Below are positions 32,854-40,561 of a stretch of DNA of 64,000 nt, in pieces; positions within the stretch are counted from its first letter, which is position 1, and the number at the start of each line of letters is the position of its first letter. The stretch is from contig JAJTXQ010000056.1 in NCBI GenBank assembly GCA_021462855.1, positions 1 through 64,000 of the forward strand, read 5' to 3'. The notes under the pieces are model-generated. The model was not told the DNA's origin. It ran no database searches and saw only the letters and a program-made list of their open reading frames with translations. The position numbers and the translations under genes are program-made. This stretch comes from Dehalococcoidia bacterium. Lineage in GTDB: Bacteria > Chloroflexota > Dehalococcoidia > DSTF01 > JACRBR01.

Positions 32854-33774
32854 CTACGTGCGCAGCGCGCTCCGAAACGCGAACGCCGCCGCTGATGCGG
32901 TGACGAGCCCCAGCAGCATCAGCGGCAGCCACGTGGTGCGGTCGCCCGCGCCGGGGCCCGTGCCGGCCGCCGGCAGTTCGCCGCGCATCGCGCGCGCCAC
33001 ATCGAGTGTGCCGATGGCTGCCTCCCCGACACTGGAGTCGACCGGATACGGGAACACGCCCGGCTCTTTGGGCAAGGCAAGCAGCACGTCTGGCGGCTCA
33101 CCGAGCCAGATGTGGTCCCCGGCGATGTCGATGCGGGCTCCGCGGTATGTGTCGGGCAGGAATTCGGGAAGGGTTGCGGGATCGGGCGCAGTGATCTCAC
33201 CGGACTCGTGGACATCGAAGATCGCCAGCCAGATGTCCGGGGATCGCTCAATCCCGCCCAGTACCCAGCCGCCGATCCAGTACACGCGCAGCGAGTACCG
33301 GCCCGCGGGCAGGTTTGTGAAGGAGAAGGTGTCGTCTTCCATGAGGAGGGTGAACCAGTATTTTACTGCAACGCTCGGCTGCTCCGGCACGAGGTTCCAG
33401 GCCACCAGGCTGACGCCTGTCGCGGCGGGTAGATCCTCTCTATCGAACACGCCATTCCCGTTCATATCGACAGCGACGCTTGCGCTGATCGTCGCGACAC
33501 CAACGCCCGGGGTCGGGGCGGATACAGTCGAACTAACCAATGGAGTCTCGGAGAGCGATGGCGGTGTCGAAGTGGACATTGACGGCGTTGGTGTGGTCGT
33601 CGGCGTTTCGCCGCCCGCCGGCGTGGTGGGAGTGCCCGCTACCGTCGGCGTGGTCAACGGTGCTGCGGCAGTCGGCAGTTCTTGCGCGCTGGCGGTGCGG
33701 ATCGCGTTCGGCGCGGCCGCACCGAACCAAGCGATGGCCAGCGCCAGTGCCATCCCGGCGGAACCACGATACAT
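32854..33774 (-). CDS. Secreted, membrane-anchored protein with Sdr-type repeat domain
   Basis: A 306-residue surface protein. It has a signal peptide ending near TASAQE, a long Pro/Thr/Ser-rich linker (about 32-90), a domain with DMNGNGVFDREDLPAATGVSLVAW and FTNLPAGRYSLRVYW that matches the SdrD B-type (Cna-B-like) repeat pattern including the Asp-rich calcium site, and a C-terminal hydrophobic helix (LPLMLLGLVTASAAAFAF) with basic tail. No LPxTG motif is present. GAGGAGG precedes the ATG at 33774. It is 11 bases downstream of the frameshifted metalloprotease and probably cotranscribed. Confidence 0.72.
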   Translation of the reverse strand: MYRGSAGMALALAIAWFGAAAPNAIRTASAQELPTAAAPLTTPTVAGTPTTPAGGETPTTTPTPSMSTSTPPSLSETPLVSSTVSAPTPGVGVATISASVAVDMNGNGVFDREDLPAATGVSLVAWNLVPEQPSVAVKYWFTLLMEDDTFSFTNLPAGRYSLRVYWIGGWVLGGIERSPDIWLAIFDVHESGEITAPDPATLPEFLPDTYRGARIDIAGDHIWLGEPPDVLLALPKEPGVFPYPVDSSVGEAAIGTLDVARAMRGELPAAGTGPGAGDRTTWLPLMLLGLVTASAAAFAFRSALRT

Positions 33775-33785
33775 CGTCCGCCTCC

Positions 33786-35065
33786 TCATTGATCGAACCC
33801 GATCGTGTCCTGTGCGACCCAGGCGTTGTTGTACCAGAGCGTGAGGTAGCCCGGCCCGCCGATGCTCGACGTGCACGTGCCGCTCACCGTGTTGTTCGGG
33901 ATGTCACCGAAGTAGCAGATCCGCGTGCCCGGCGGTCGATCCGTCCTGAGCTGGACGTTCGTAATGGTCGCGCCGGAGAAGTTGGCCACGCGGAACTCAG
34001 CGTTGCCGTTCCGGTTGCTTGTCACAAACACGCCGCTGCCGCCGCCCGACCGCGCGACGCAGTAGATCTTCGCGGCCGGCCCCGCCTGTTCGTAGCCCGC
34101 GTTCGCGCTGTATGCAACGCCGAACCGCTTAAAGCACCATTCTGCGCCCGCTGCCGGAACTTGCCCGATCGCATCATTCTCGGGGTTTGAGTCGTCTCCG
34201 TTGGACACCTTCCGGAATCCATCGAGGTAGTACCCGTAGCTCCCGCCCAACCCGGCGGTGCTGCGTGTGATCCGGTTGTACCGCTCCTGGTGCACGGTCT
34301 TCCCGGCGCCGCCGCCGTAACCTCCCTCAAACCAGTGGACGATCGTCCCCGACCCATACATCGTGGCGTACGTAGCGTTCGGCGCGTCGAGAACGGAGTA
34401 CGCTGTCACGAAATCAACGATGTCGTGCGACTGCGGCGACATGAGCACGGCGGGGCACTGCGTGCCTGCCCAGTTCTCCGGCGAGGAGTGCCCATGATGC
34501 TCTGGCAGTTGTAGTTGGTTGGATTCGAGTGGTGCTCGTTCGCGGTCATCAAGATGTGACCCAGCTCGTGCATGATGTCCGATGGCTTATGACCGGGTCC
34601 GGATACAAACCACGCGAAGATCATCTTGATCGTCCCCGACGGAGTCGCGGGGTTCCATGAGCGGACACAGCCGTGCGCCGTGGGGCTGAAGCAGTCGCCG
34701 GACACGGCCGTGGCATCGAAGTCGATTGTCGTGGATGTGGTTGTGTCCGTAAAGACGTTGAACCCCGTCGTTGCGCTCAGCCCGCTGTTCCAGCTCGCCA
34801 TCGCAACGGTGTAGGCCTGCCGCCAGACGATGCTGCCGGCCACGAAGCGCACGCGGATCGTCAACCCGCTGACGGTGCGCGCGTTCATTTCCCATTCGTC
34901 AGCGTCCGGCTGCGACGGTGCATACGGGTCCGGCGCGTTTGGGTACAGGTAGGCGTGATTGTGGTTGTCTTTGTGATCGGCGGCCGCGTCCCTGGGGCCA
35001 GCGATCGCAGACACCGCAACGATGGCGCCAATGATGGTCAGTAGAACAACCGCGCGTCCTAACAC
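33786..35065 (-). pseudogene. Secreted zinc metalloprotease-like gene with frameshift
   Basis: The N-terminal part (GTG at 35065, GAGAGG upstream) has a signal peptide (VVLLTIIGAIVAVSAIAG) and a metzincin-like domain with DIMHELGHILMTANEHH and the following QSIM turn. The frame then shifts at a GGG (34491-34493 on the complementary strand). Adding one G restores SIMGHSSPENWAGTQCPAV and joins the remaining 220 residues (MSPQSHDIVDFVTAYSVLD to the end). The zinc motif is HELGH with a His at +12 or +13, looser than HExxHxxGxxH. The C-terminal half is Cys- and Gly-rich with no known family. Either a recent pseudogene or a sequence error. Confidence 0.65.
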
Positions 35066-35091
35066 GAGAGAATCCTCTCTTTCGTGAGAGT

Positions 35092-35147
35092 GCTTGGCCG
35101 CCCACGACGCTACTCCTTCGCGGGGGGGGGCAATAGGCCACCCGGCC
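35092..35147 (+). repeat. Duplicated intergenic element, copy A
   Basis: 56 bases beginning GCTTGGCCGCCCACG and ending TAGGCCACCCGGCC. They align with copy B at 37251-37303 over almost their whole length, with the main difference being a nine-G run. GGCC-ACCC-GGCC at the end forms a small hairpin followed by CTTTTTT. A shared promoter (TCCGCTACCAT and a TCGCGAGCGC tract) follows in both copies. Confidence 0.7.
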
Positions 35148-35195
35148 CTTTTTTCGACGGTGTACACGGTTCGCGGTAGGCATGCGACTATCCGC

Positions 35196-35223
35196 TACCA
35201 TCGCGCGCACTCGCGAGCGCTCC
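35196..35223 (+). promoter_or_regulatory. Promoter of duplicated module A
   Basis: TACCAT (35196-35201) preceded by TCCGC, followed by CGCGCGCACTCGCGAGCGC before an ATG at 35224. The box and downstream tract match those of module B before 37353. Confidence 0.5.
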
Positions 35224-35364
35224 ATGCACGAACCACACGGCCCGGCGCAGTGCGCCGCCATGGTCGCCGCCGCCAACGTCGACATCGAGCAGCGGCGGCG
35301 GGCGTGGGCGGCAGTCGAAGGTGCGGCGCGGCGGCGGCGCCAGCGTGACGCGGGGGTGCGTTAG
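35224..35364 (+). CDS. Small basic hypothetical protein
   Basis: A 46-residue frame, starting MHEPHGPAQCAAMVAAANVD and ending in an Arg-rich helix-like segment (EQRRRAWAAVEGAARRRRQRD). It sits where a gene is expected after the promoter of module A and ends nine bases before the next gene. No homologue is recognised and GC-rich DNA readily keeps such frames open, so coding status is uncertain. Confidence 0.35.
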   Translation: MHEPHGPAQCAAMVAAANVDIEQRRRAWAAVEGAARRRRQRDAGVR

Positions 35365-35373
35365 CATGCGGGC
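35362..35373 (+). promoter_or_regulatory. Candidate leaderless promoter -10 box
   Basis: TAGCAT (35362-35367) ends six bases before the ATG at 35374; no ribosome binding site is present upstream of that ATG. Confidence 0.45.
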
Positions 35374-35835
35374 ATGGCAAAGCCGGCCCGCGCCGCCGCC
35401 GCATCCTCGCTCCGCATCCGCGACTTCCTCGCGCTCGTGCACCAAGGCATCGTTGCGCGGCTGGGGTCATCGCTCGGCGGGCTCGACTGGCGGCAGCGGT
35501 TCGGCTACCTGCAGTACTATCGCGGCGCGCCGGCCGTGCACTACGAAGTGTGGGTGCAGCGCAAGACCCAGCGGCTGGAGATCGGCCTCCACTTCGAAGG
35601 CGAGCGCGACGCGAACTACGCGGCCGCGGCCGCGCTCGCGGAGCGCGCGCCCGACGTGCAGGCGCGCATCGGGGCGGAGTACGAGCTGGAGGAGTGGACG
35701 CAGAAATGGACGCGACTGCACCGTTCGACCGGCGCGCCCGCGCTCACGCCGGAGCTGGCCGATGACGCAGCTGAGCGCGCGGCGGCGCTGATCGCCGGCA
35801 TGGAGCCGCTGCTCGACGAAATGGCCCTGCGATGA
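35374..35835 (+). CDS. Hypothetical protein
   Basis: A 153-residue soluble protein of no family I recognise. A central block, LQYYRGAPAVHYEVWVQ followed by RLEIGLHFEGERDANYAAA, looks like a conserved beta-sheet core, and the rest is helical and Ala-rich. Its stop overlaps the ATG of the PHP phosphatase gene by four bases, so it is translated in step with that enzyme, and with the tyrosine phosphatase beyond. A role linked to phosphate metabolism is possible but unsupported. Confidence 0.7.
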   Translation: MAKPARAAAASSLRIRDFLALVHQGIVARLGSSLGGLDWRQRFGYLQYYRGAPAVHYEVWVQRKTQRLEIGLHFEGERDANYAAAAALAERAPDVQARIGAEYELEEWTQKWTRLHRSTGAPALTPELADDAAERAAALIAGMEPLLDEMALR

Positions 35836-36686
35836 TCGACTGCCACACGCACCTGCAGCCGCACGGCGAGGCGCCGCCGATGACTGTCGCGCGCATCGAG
35901 CGCTACGTCGAGGCGGCGCGCGCGCGCGGTATCGAAAAGGTGTGCATCACCGAGCACCTGTTCCGCTTCCAGGAGGCGTACGACGCGCTCGACGGCTGGT
36001 GGGACGACGACCCCGACCCGAACCTGGCGTCGCTCGCGCGGCGCTACTGGCGCGACCACGTGTCGGGGTCGGTCGCCGACTACGTGCGCGTCGTCGAGCA
36101 GGCGAAGGCCGTGGGGCTGCCGGTGCTGCTCGGGCTGGAGATGGATTGGATCCACGGCCGCGCCGACGCGTTGCGCGCGTTCCTCGCGCCGTACGACTGG
36201 GACATCGTGCTCGGGTCGGTGCACTACATCGGCGCCTGGGGGTTCGACTGCCCGGAGTTCATCGACGAGTGGGCGAAGCGCGACGTTGCGGACGTGTGGG
36301 GCGACTACGGCGCGCTCGTGCGGGAACTCGGCGAGAGCGGCCTCGCCGACGTGATCGCGCACCCGGACGTGCCGAAGATCTTCGGCCACCGCCCGGCCGA
36401 CGAGACGCCAATGCACCGCCTGATCGTCGAAGGCGCGTCGGCGCACGGCACGGCGGTCGAGGTGAATAGCAATGGCATCCGCTACACGGGCGAGGCGTAC
36501 CCGGCGCTTCCGTTGCTCGAACGGGCGCGCGCCGCCGGCCTGCCGATCACCTTCGGTTCCGACGCGCACCGGCCCGACCGCGTCGGCGCCGACTTCGACG
36601 CGCTCGCCGCGTGGGCGCGCGGCGCCGGCTACGAAGAAGCGTCGTGGTTCGAATCGCGCCGGCGGCTGTCGTACGCGCTGCCGTGA
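35832..36686 (+). CDS. PHP-domain histidinol-phosphatase-like protein
   Basis: A 284-residue PHP-fold phosphoesterase. Metal ligands follow the HisK (HisJ) pattern: DCHTHLQPHG (3-12), ITEHLF, LLGLEMDWIHG, LGSVHYIG, VIAHPDVPK and FGSDAHRPDRVG. It could dephosphorylate histidinol phosphate, though no other his genes are nearby. Both ends overlap neighbours by four bases (ATGA upstream, GTGA downstream), making a tight three-gene unit 35374-37213. Confidence 0.86.
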   Translation: MIDCHTHLQPHGEAPPMTVARIERYVEAARARGIEKVCITEHLFRFQEAYDALDGWWDDDPDPNLASLARRYWRDHVSGSVADYVRVVEQAKAVGLPVLLGLEMDWIHGRADALRAFLAPYDWDIVLGSVHYIGAWGFDCPEFIDEWAKRDVADVWGDYGALVRELGESGLADVIAHPDVPKIFGHRPADETPMHRLIVEGASAHGTAVEVNSNGIRYTGEAYPALPLLERARAAGLPITFGSDAHRPDRVGADFDALAAWARGAGYEEASWFESRRRLSYALP

Positions 36687-37213
36687 CCGGGACCGGCAGC
36701 GCTCGTCACAACTTCGGGCCGGCGGGTGCGGGCGAGCGGACCGTGTTCGGCGCGAGCAGGCCTGGATACGACGACGGCGCCCATCTCGACGAGGAGCACG
36801 TCGACGCATGGGTGGCGTTCATGCAGGCGAACGGCATCCAGCGCGCGGTGTGCCTGCTCGAAGACGGATCGGTGACGGAACACTACCGTCGCGCGTTCGG
36901 CCATGCCAACGTCCTGCACGCTCCGGTGCCCGACTTCACGATTCCGCCCGAAGACCAACTGAGGGCGATCATCTCATTCCTGCGTGCGGCGGACGGCGAC
37001 GGTGCGCGGGTCATCGTGCACTGTGCGGCCGGGATCGGGCGCACGGCGGTGGTGCTCGCCGCATGGCTCGTCGCCGCCCGAGGGCTGCCGGTGGATGAGG
37101 CGGTCGACGCCGTGCGCGAGACGGCGAAGCGCGACCCATACGAAGCCGCCGGCAAGAACGGCGTCACCAAAGCATCGATCCGCGCGCTGCTCGCCGCCGC
37201 CGCGCCGACGTAG
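36683..37213 (+). CDS. Dual-specificity/tyrosine phosphatase family protein
   Basis: A 176-residue phosphatase of the PTP/DSP superfamily. The P-loop HCAAGIGRTAVVLAAWL carries the catalytic Cys and Arg, and PVPDFTIPP holds the general-acid Asp in its usual place about 30 residues before. The N-terminus NFGPAGAGERTVFGASRPGY resembles the substrate-entry segment of bacterial DSPs. The GTG start at 36683 overlaps the PHP gene stop. Protein or phosphoinositide substrates cannot be told apart here. Confidence 0.85.
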   Translation: MTGTGSARHNFGPAGAGERTVFGASRPGYDDGAHLDEEHVDAWVAFMQANGIQRAVCLLEDGSVTEHYRRAFGHANVLHAPVPDFTIPPEDQLRAIISFLRAADGDGARVIVHCAAGIGRTAVVLAAWLVAARGLPVDEAVDAVRETAKRDPYEAAGKNGVTKASIRALLAAAAPT

Positions 37214-37250
37214 CGACGCCCGGCGAGCGCTCGCCGCGACCGCCGACCGG

Positions 37251-37303
37251 GCTTGGCCGCCCACGCGGCGACTCCTTGGCGGCCCGCACTAGGCCATCCG
37301 GCC
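37251..37303 (+). repeat. Duplicated intergenic element, copy B
   Basis: 53 bases (GCTTGGCCGCCCACG to CTAGGCCATCCGGCC) homologous to copy A at 35092-35147. The terminal GGCC-ATCC-GGCC hairpin is followed by GTCATTT, so it could act as a weak terminator for the phosphatase operon before the next promoter. Confidence 0.7.
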
Positions 37304-37322
37304 GTCATTTGCCTGGATCGGC

Positions 37323-37352
37323 TACCATGACGCGCGCATTCGCGAGCGCACG
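37323..37352 (+). promoter_or_regulatory. Promoter of duplicated module B
   Basis: TACCAT (37323-37328) preceded by TCGGC and followed by ACGCGCGCATTCGCGAGCGC before the ATG at 37353. Box and tract are shared with module A at 35196. Confidence 0.55.
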
Positions 37353-37919
37353 ATGAACGGACCTGGACACCTGCCGCAGCGCGTCGCCATCGTCGGCACC
37401 ACGGGTTCCGGCAAGACCACGCTCGCCCGCGCGATCGCGCCGCTGATCGGCGCGCGGCACGTCGAGGTCGATGCGCTGTTCCACGAGCCAGACTGGACGC
37501 GCGCCGAACGCGACGTCTTCCGCCAACGCGTGCGCGACGCGATCGCGGTGGAGCGCTGGGTGACCGATGCTAACTACTCCAGCATGCTGAAGGACATCAC
37601 CTGGGCGGGCGCGGACACGATGATCTGGCTCGACTATTCGTTCGTGCGCACGTTCTCGCGCCTGCTCCGCCGCACGCTGCGCCGCTCGATCTCCGGCGTC
37701 GAGCTGTGGAACGGCAACCGCGAGCGGCTGCGCGCGCAGTTCATGTCGCGCGACTCGCTGCTTCTGTGGGCGGTGAAGACGCACTGGAAGCACCGCCGCG
37801 AGTGGTCGCTGGCGTTGCGCGATCCAGCGTTCGCGCACCTGCGCGTGGTGCGGATACGCTCGCCGCGCGCGCTCGACGCGTACATGCGCGCGCTGCGCGG
37901 CGCCGCGGCGGCCAGCTGA
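37353..37919 (+). CDS. P-loop small-molecule kinase (adenylate kinase-like)
   Basis: A 188-residue P-loop protein related to the FlaR/topology-modulation and adenylate-kinase-like group. The Walker A is GTTGSGKTTLAR (15-26); it continues with HVEVDALFHEPDW, WVTDANYSS and WLDYSFVRTFSRLLRRTLRR, all typical of this group. The C-terminus HLRVVRIRSPRALDAYM is the usual adenine-side strand. Substrate is unknown. It has its own promoter in module B. Confidence 0.82.
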   Translation: MNGPGHLPQRVAIVGTTGSGKTTLARAIAPLIGARHVEVDALFHEPDWTRAERDVFRQRVRDAIAVERWVTDANYSSMLKDITWAGADTMIWLDYSFVRTFSRLLRRTLRRSISGVELWNGNRERLRAQFMSRDSLLLWAVKTHWKHRREWSLALRDPAFAHLRVVRIRSPRALDAYMRALRGAAAAS

Positions 37920-37971
37920 CACGATCGCCGGGCGCGATGCACGGATAACATCAGTTGCGGCGGCGATCCGC

Positions 37972-37998
37972 TACAATCCGCGCGGTTTGCTGTTCACG
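37972..37998 (+). promoter_or_regulatory. Candidate promoter -10 box
   Basis: TACAAT (37972-37977) preceded by TCCGC, 21 bases before the ATG at 37999. It shares the TCCGCTACnAT string found before several other starts in the window. Confidence 0.55.
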
Positions 37999-39078
37999 AT
38001 GATCCGGCGCGCGACTCCGCTGCTCTGCGCGGCTCTGCTCCTCGCCGCGGCATGCGGCGGCGATGATTCGCCGGACCCCGCGCCGACCGGCGGCCCGCGC
38101 CGTTCGTTCGCCATGGGCTTCAGCTCGCTGCCCCGCGAGCTGAACGCCGACGCCTACGCCGACGCGCTCGAGTTCGCGGGCGAACACGGCGACATGGTGC
38201 TGATCCAGCGCATGCTGCCGTGGGCCGACTTCGTCCCCGGCGCACAGGTGAGCGAGGAGACGGCGAACAACACCGCATCGGAACGCGAAGCGATCGACGA
38301 GCACGACCTGGGCCTCTTCTTCGCGATCGATGTCACCGACGGCGCGACCGGGCGCGACCGGCTCGTCGAGTTGCCGCCCGACATGGCCGGCCGCCGCTTC
38401 GACGACGCGGCGGTACGCGCGGCGTTCGTCTCGTACGCCGAATACGTGGCGCTCAACTACAAGCCGCAGTACCTGGCGCTCGGCGTCGAGATGAACCTCT
38501 ACTACCAGAAGAACAAGGACGACTGGGAGAACTTCCGGTCGCTGTACCGCGAGGCCTACGCCGCCGTGAAGAAGCAGTCACCGGGCACGCAGGTCACGGT
38601 GACGTGGCAGTACGAGGACCTGCAGGGCATCTTCCCGCGCGAGGATCAGCACTTTGCCGAGTGGGAGCTGGTGTCGGCGTGGGACGGCGACGTCGACTTC
38701 GTCGGCATCAGCTCCTACCCCAGCTTCGCGTACGCCAGCGCCGCCGCCATCCCGGACGTGTACTACTCGCAGCTGCGCGCGTTCACGAGCAAGCCGATCG
38801 CGCTCGCGGAGTTCGGGTACTCGTCGGCGCCGGGGCATCAGGGGCTGAACAGCGGCACCGAGGAGGACCAGACGGCATACCTGCGCCGCGTCCTGCGCGA
38901 GGCGGAGCTCGTGCCGATGGCGTTCATCGTATGGTTCGCGATCTGGGATCCGGCGTACGCGCGCGGCACCGCGTTCAGCGCGTTCCAGTCGATCGGCCTG
39001 CTGCGCGAGGATGACACCGAGAAGCCGGCATGGACGTTCTGGGCCGACGCGGCCGCGCAGCCGCTCGCCGAGCAGTGA
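37999..39078 (+). CDS. Lipoprotein with glycosidase-like TIM barrel
   Basis: A 359-residue exported lipoprotein. The signal peptide ends in the lipobox LAAAC (about 14-18), followed by a short acidic linker. The body resembles a clan GH-A glycoside hydrolase: YLALGVEMNLYYQ would carry the acid/base Glu and KPIALAEFGYSSAPGHQG the nucleophile Glu, with VDFVGISSYPSF and FIVWFAIWDPAY as barrel strands. The exact family and sugar are unknown. It is convergent with the JAMM protease gene, four bases apart. Confidence 0.72.
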   Translation: MIRRATPLLCAALLLAAACGGDDSPDPAPTGGPRRSFAMGFSSLPRELNADAYADALEFAGEHGDMVLIQRMLPWADFVPGAQVSEETANNTASEREAIDEHDLGLFFAIDVTDGATGRDRLVELPPDMAGRRFDDAAVRAAFVSYAEYVALNYKPQYLALGVEMNLYYQKNKDDWENFRSLYREAYAAVKKQSPGTQVTVTWQYEDLQGIFPREDQHFAEWELVSAWDGDVDFVGISSYPSFAYASAAAIPDVYYSQLRAFTSKPIALAEFGYSSAPGHQGLNSGTEEDQTAYLRRVLREAELVPMAFIVWFAIWDPAYARGTAFSAFQSIGLLREDDTEKPAWTFWADAAAQPLAEQ

Positions 39079-39082
39079 CCCT

Positions 39083-39487
39083 TTACGGCTCCACGCGCAG
39101 GTCGTGCTCCTCGATGGCGCCATCGACGATCCGGTACGCGCGCACGACGGGCGAAGACTCGTCCATCAGCGACACGAGCACGTAAAACGCATCGGGCCAC
39201 GACGCGAGGCGCACGTCGGTTGGCGAGGGGTACGCCTCGGTGTGCGTGTGCGAGTGGTAGATGACGAGGAACTCCTCGTCGCGGCTGTCGGCGTCGCGGT
39301 AGATGCGCAGCAGGTCGTCGGGGGCGACGCTGTAGCGGTACGGGCTGTGCTCGGCGTTGACGGCGCGGTACAGCCGCGTGGCGGCACCGTCTTTTCCGGC
39401 GATGATGCCGCAGCACTCGTCCGGCGCGTCATCGCGCGCGTGCGCGATCATCTCGTCGACCATCGCCCGGGGCAGCGTGAGCGCCAT
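39083..39487 (-). CDS. JAMM/M67 family metalloprotease
   Basis: A 134-residue zinc peptidase of the bacterial Mec/M67 type. The JAMM residues are present: the Glu in DECCGIIAG and the zinc motif HSHTHTEAYPSPTD. Family members cleave isopeptide or peptide bonds after a sulfur carrier's Gly-Gly end, releasing cysteine in cysteine synthesis. Its start overlaps the stop of the Cys-rich zinc protein. A rhodanese lies at the head of the same gene string, which fits a sulfur-transfer role; no sulfur carrier is seen in the window. Confidence 0.85.
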   Translation of the reverse strand: MALTLPRAMVDEMIAHARDDAPDECCGIIAGKDGAATRLYRAVNAEHSPYRYSVAPDDLLRIYRDADSRDEEFLVIYHSHTHTEAYPSPTDVRLASWPDAFYVLVSLMDESSPVVRAYRIVDGAIEEHDLRVEP

Positions 39488-40134
39488 CACTCGCCGGTCG
39501 GCATCATCACGCCCATCGCGCCGCGCGGCAGCTCGACGGTGATCAGCGGCAACTCGAGCGACGCGTACGTCTCGGCGAGCGCGGCGGCGGCGCAGTTGTT
39601 GCACAGGTGATCGAGGTCGCGGTCGAGGTTGCGGAACACGGGCTCGCCTTCGGGCAGGCGCGCATCGACCGTGTCGCGCGGAAGCCACGCGTGGTGGCTC
39701 TGCTCGCCGCAGCGGGCGCAGGCGTCGCCGATGGTGAGCTGCAGCCACGAGATGGCCTCGGTGTCCTCGCGCACGAACTGGTACGCCGGCATTTCGTCGA
39801 TACGGTAGTAGTAGTGCGCGCCGTACTCGCCGAACGGCTCGACGATCGCCGACACGCCCTCCACGCCGGCCCAGGCCTTCGCCAGTTCCGCCGGCGCGCA
39901 GCTGAAGCAGAGCAGGATCGGGTTACCGTCGTATGAGCCGCGGCACGTCGGGTCAAGGCCGACACGGCCGTCCTCCTTCTGGCAGATGTCGCACACCTGC
40001 CCAATCTCGAAGAGGTCGCCGCCCTCGTCGTCTTCGTCCTCGTACTCGTCGTCATCGCCGGAGTACACGCGCAGGCCATCGGTCTGCTCCTCGCCCTGCT
40101 CGCGCTCCTCGCGCCCCGTGCGCCGCATTCCCAT
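39487..40134 (-). CDS. Cys-rich protein with two zinc-binding clusters
   Basis: A 215-residue protein with a very acidic start (GDDDEYEDEDDEGGD, about 25-39). Two four-Cys sites follow: CDIC with CFSC (about 47-78), and CARC with CNNC (about 141-187). The spacing looks like treble-clef or zinc-ribbon fingers. No family recognised. AAGGAG precedes the ATG at 40134. Both ends overlap neighbours by one to three bases, so it is tightly coupled to the JAMM protease downstream and to the small protein upstream. Confidence 0.72.
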   Translation of the reverse strand: MGMRRTGREEREQGEEQTDGLRVYSGDDDEYEDEDDEGGDLFEIGQVCDICQKEDGRVGLDPTCRGSYDGNPILLCFSCAPAELAKAWAGVEGVSAIVEPFGEYGAHYYYRIDEMPAYQFVREDTEAISWLQLTIGDACARCGEQSHHAWLPRDTVDARLPEGEPVFRNLDRDLDHLCNNCAAAALAETYASLELPLITVELPRGAMGVMMPTGE

Positions 40135-40490
40135 CACCAGCTCCTTACATCGCCATCGTCGAAGCAACTGCCGGGCGACATCTGCATCCGCAGGAAGTTC
40201 TCGCTGACCGGCAGCCCGTTGGCATGCATCGCCCAGTGCTCGCGCTCGGCCTCGGGCAGCACGTGGAGCGCGCTCCACGACGCATGCACCGTGCGCTCTC
40301 CGTCGCCGATGCCGACATCGATCGACCAGGCGCCGGGCTTGCGCACGCGACCGGCCGTATCCGTGCGGATCACCTGATAGGCGCCGCCACGGTAGCGGTC
40401 GATCACCGACGCATCGAACGAGAGCTGGACGAGCGACGGATCGCCGTTCATCAGCGCCCGGCGGTAGACGAGCTTCAGGTAGTCGGACAT
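40134..40490 (-). CDS. Hypothetical protein
   Basis: A 118-residue protein starting MSDYLKLVYRRALMNGDPSL, with RYRGGAYQVIRTDTAGRVRK in the middle and SENFLRMQMSPGSCFDDGD near the end. No family recognised; the alternation of strands suggests a small beta-rich fold. It lies 71 bases after the rhodanese gene and its stop overlaps the start of the zinc protein, so it belongs to the rhodanese-to-JAMM gene string. Confidence 0.7.
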   Translation of the reverse strand: MSDYLKLVYRRALMNGDPSLVQLSFDASVIDRYRGGAYQVIRTDTAGRVRKPGAWSIDVGIGDGERTVHASWSALHVLPEAEREHWAMHANGLPVSENFLRMQMSPGSCFDDGDVRSW

Positions 40491-40561
40491 CGCATGCCTC
40501 GCGATCGGCGAAGGGCGGTCGGGGCCGCCCTTCGCATGATCGCCGGTTTGAGGCCGCGGCG

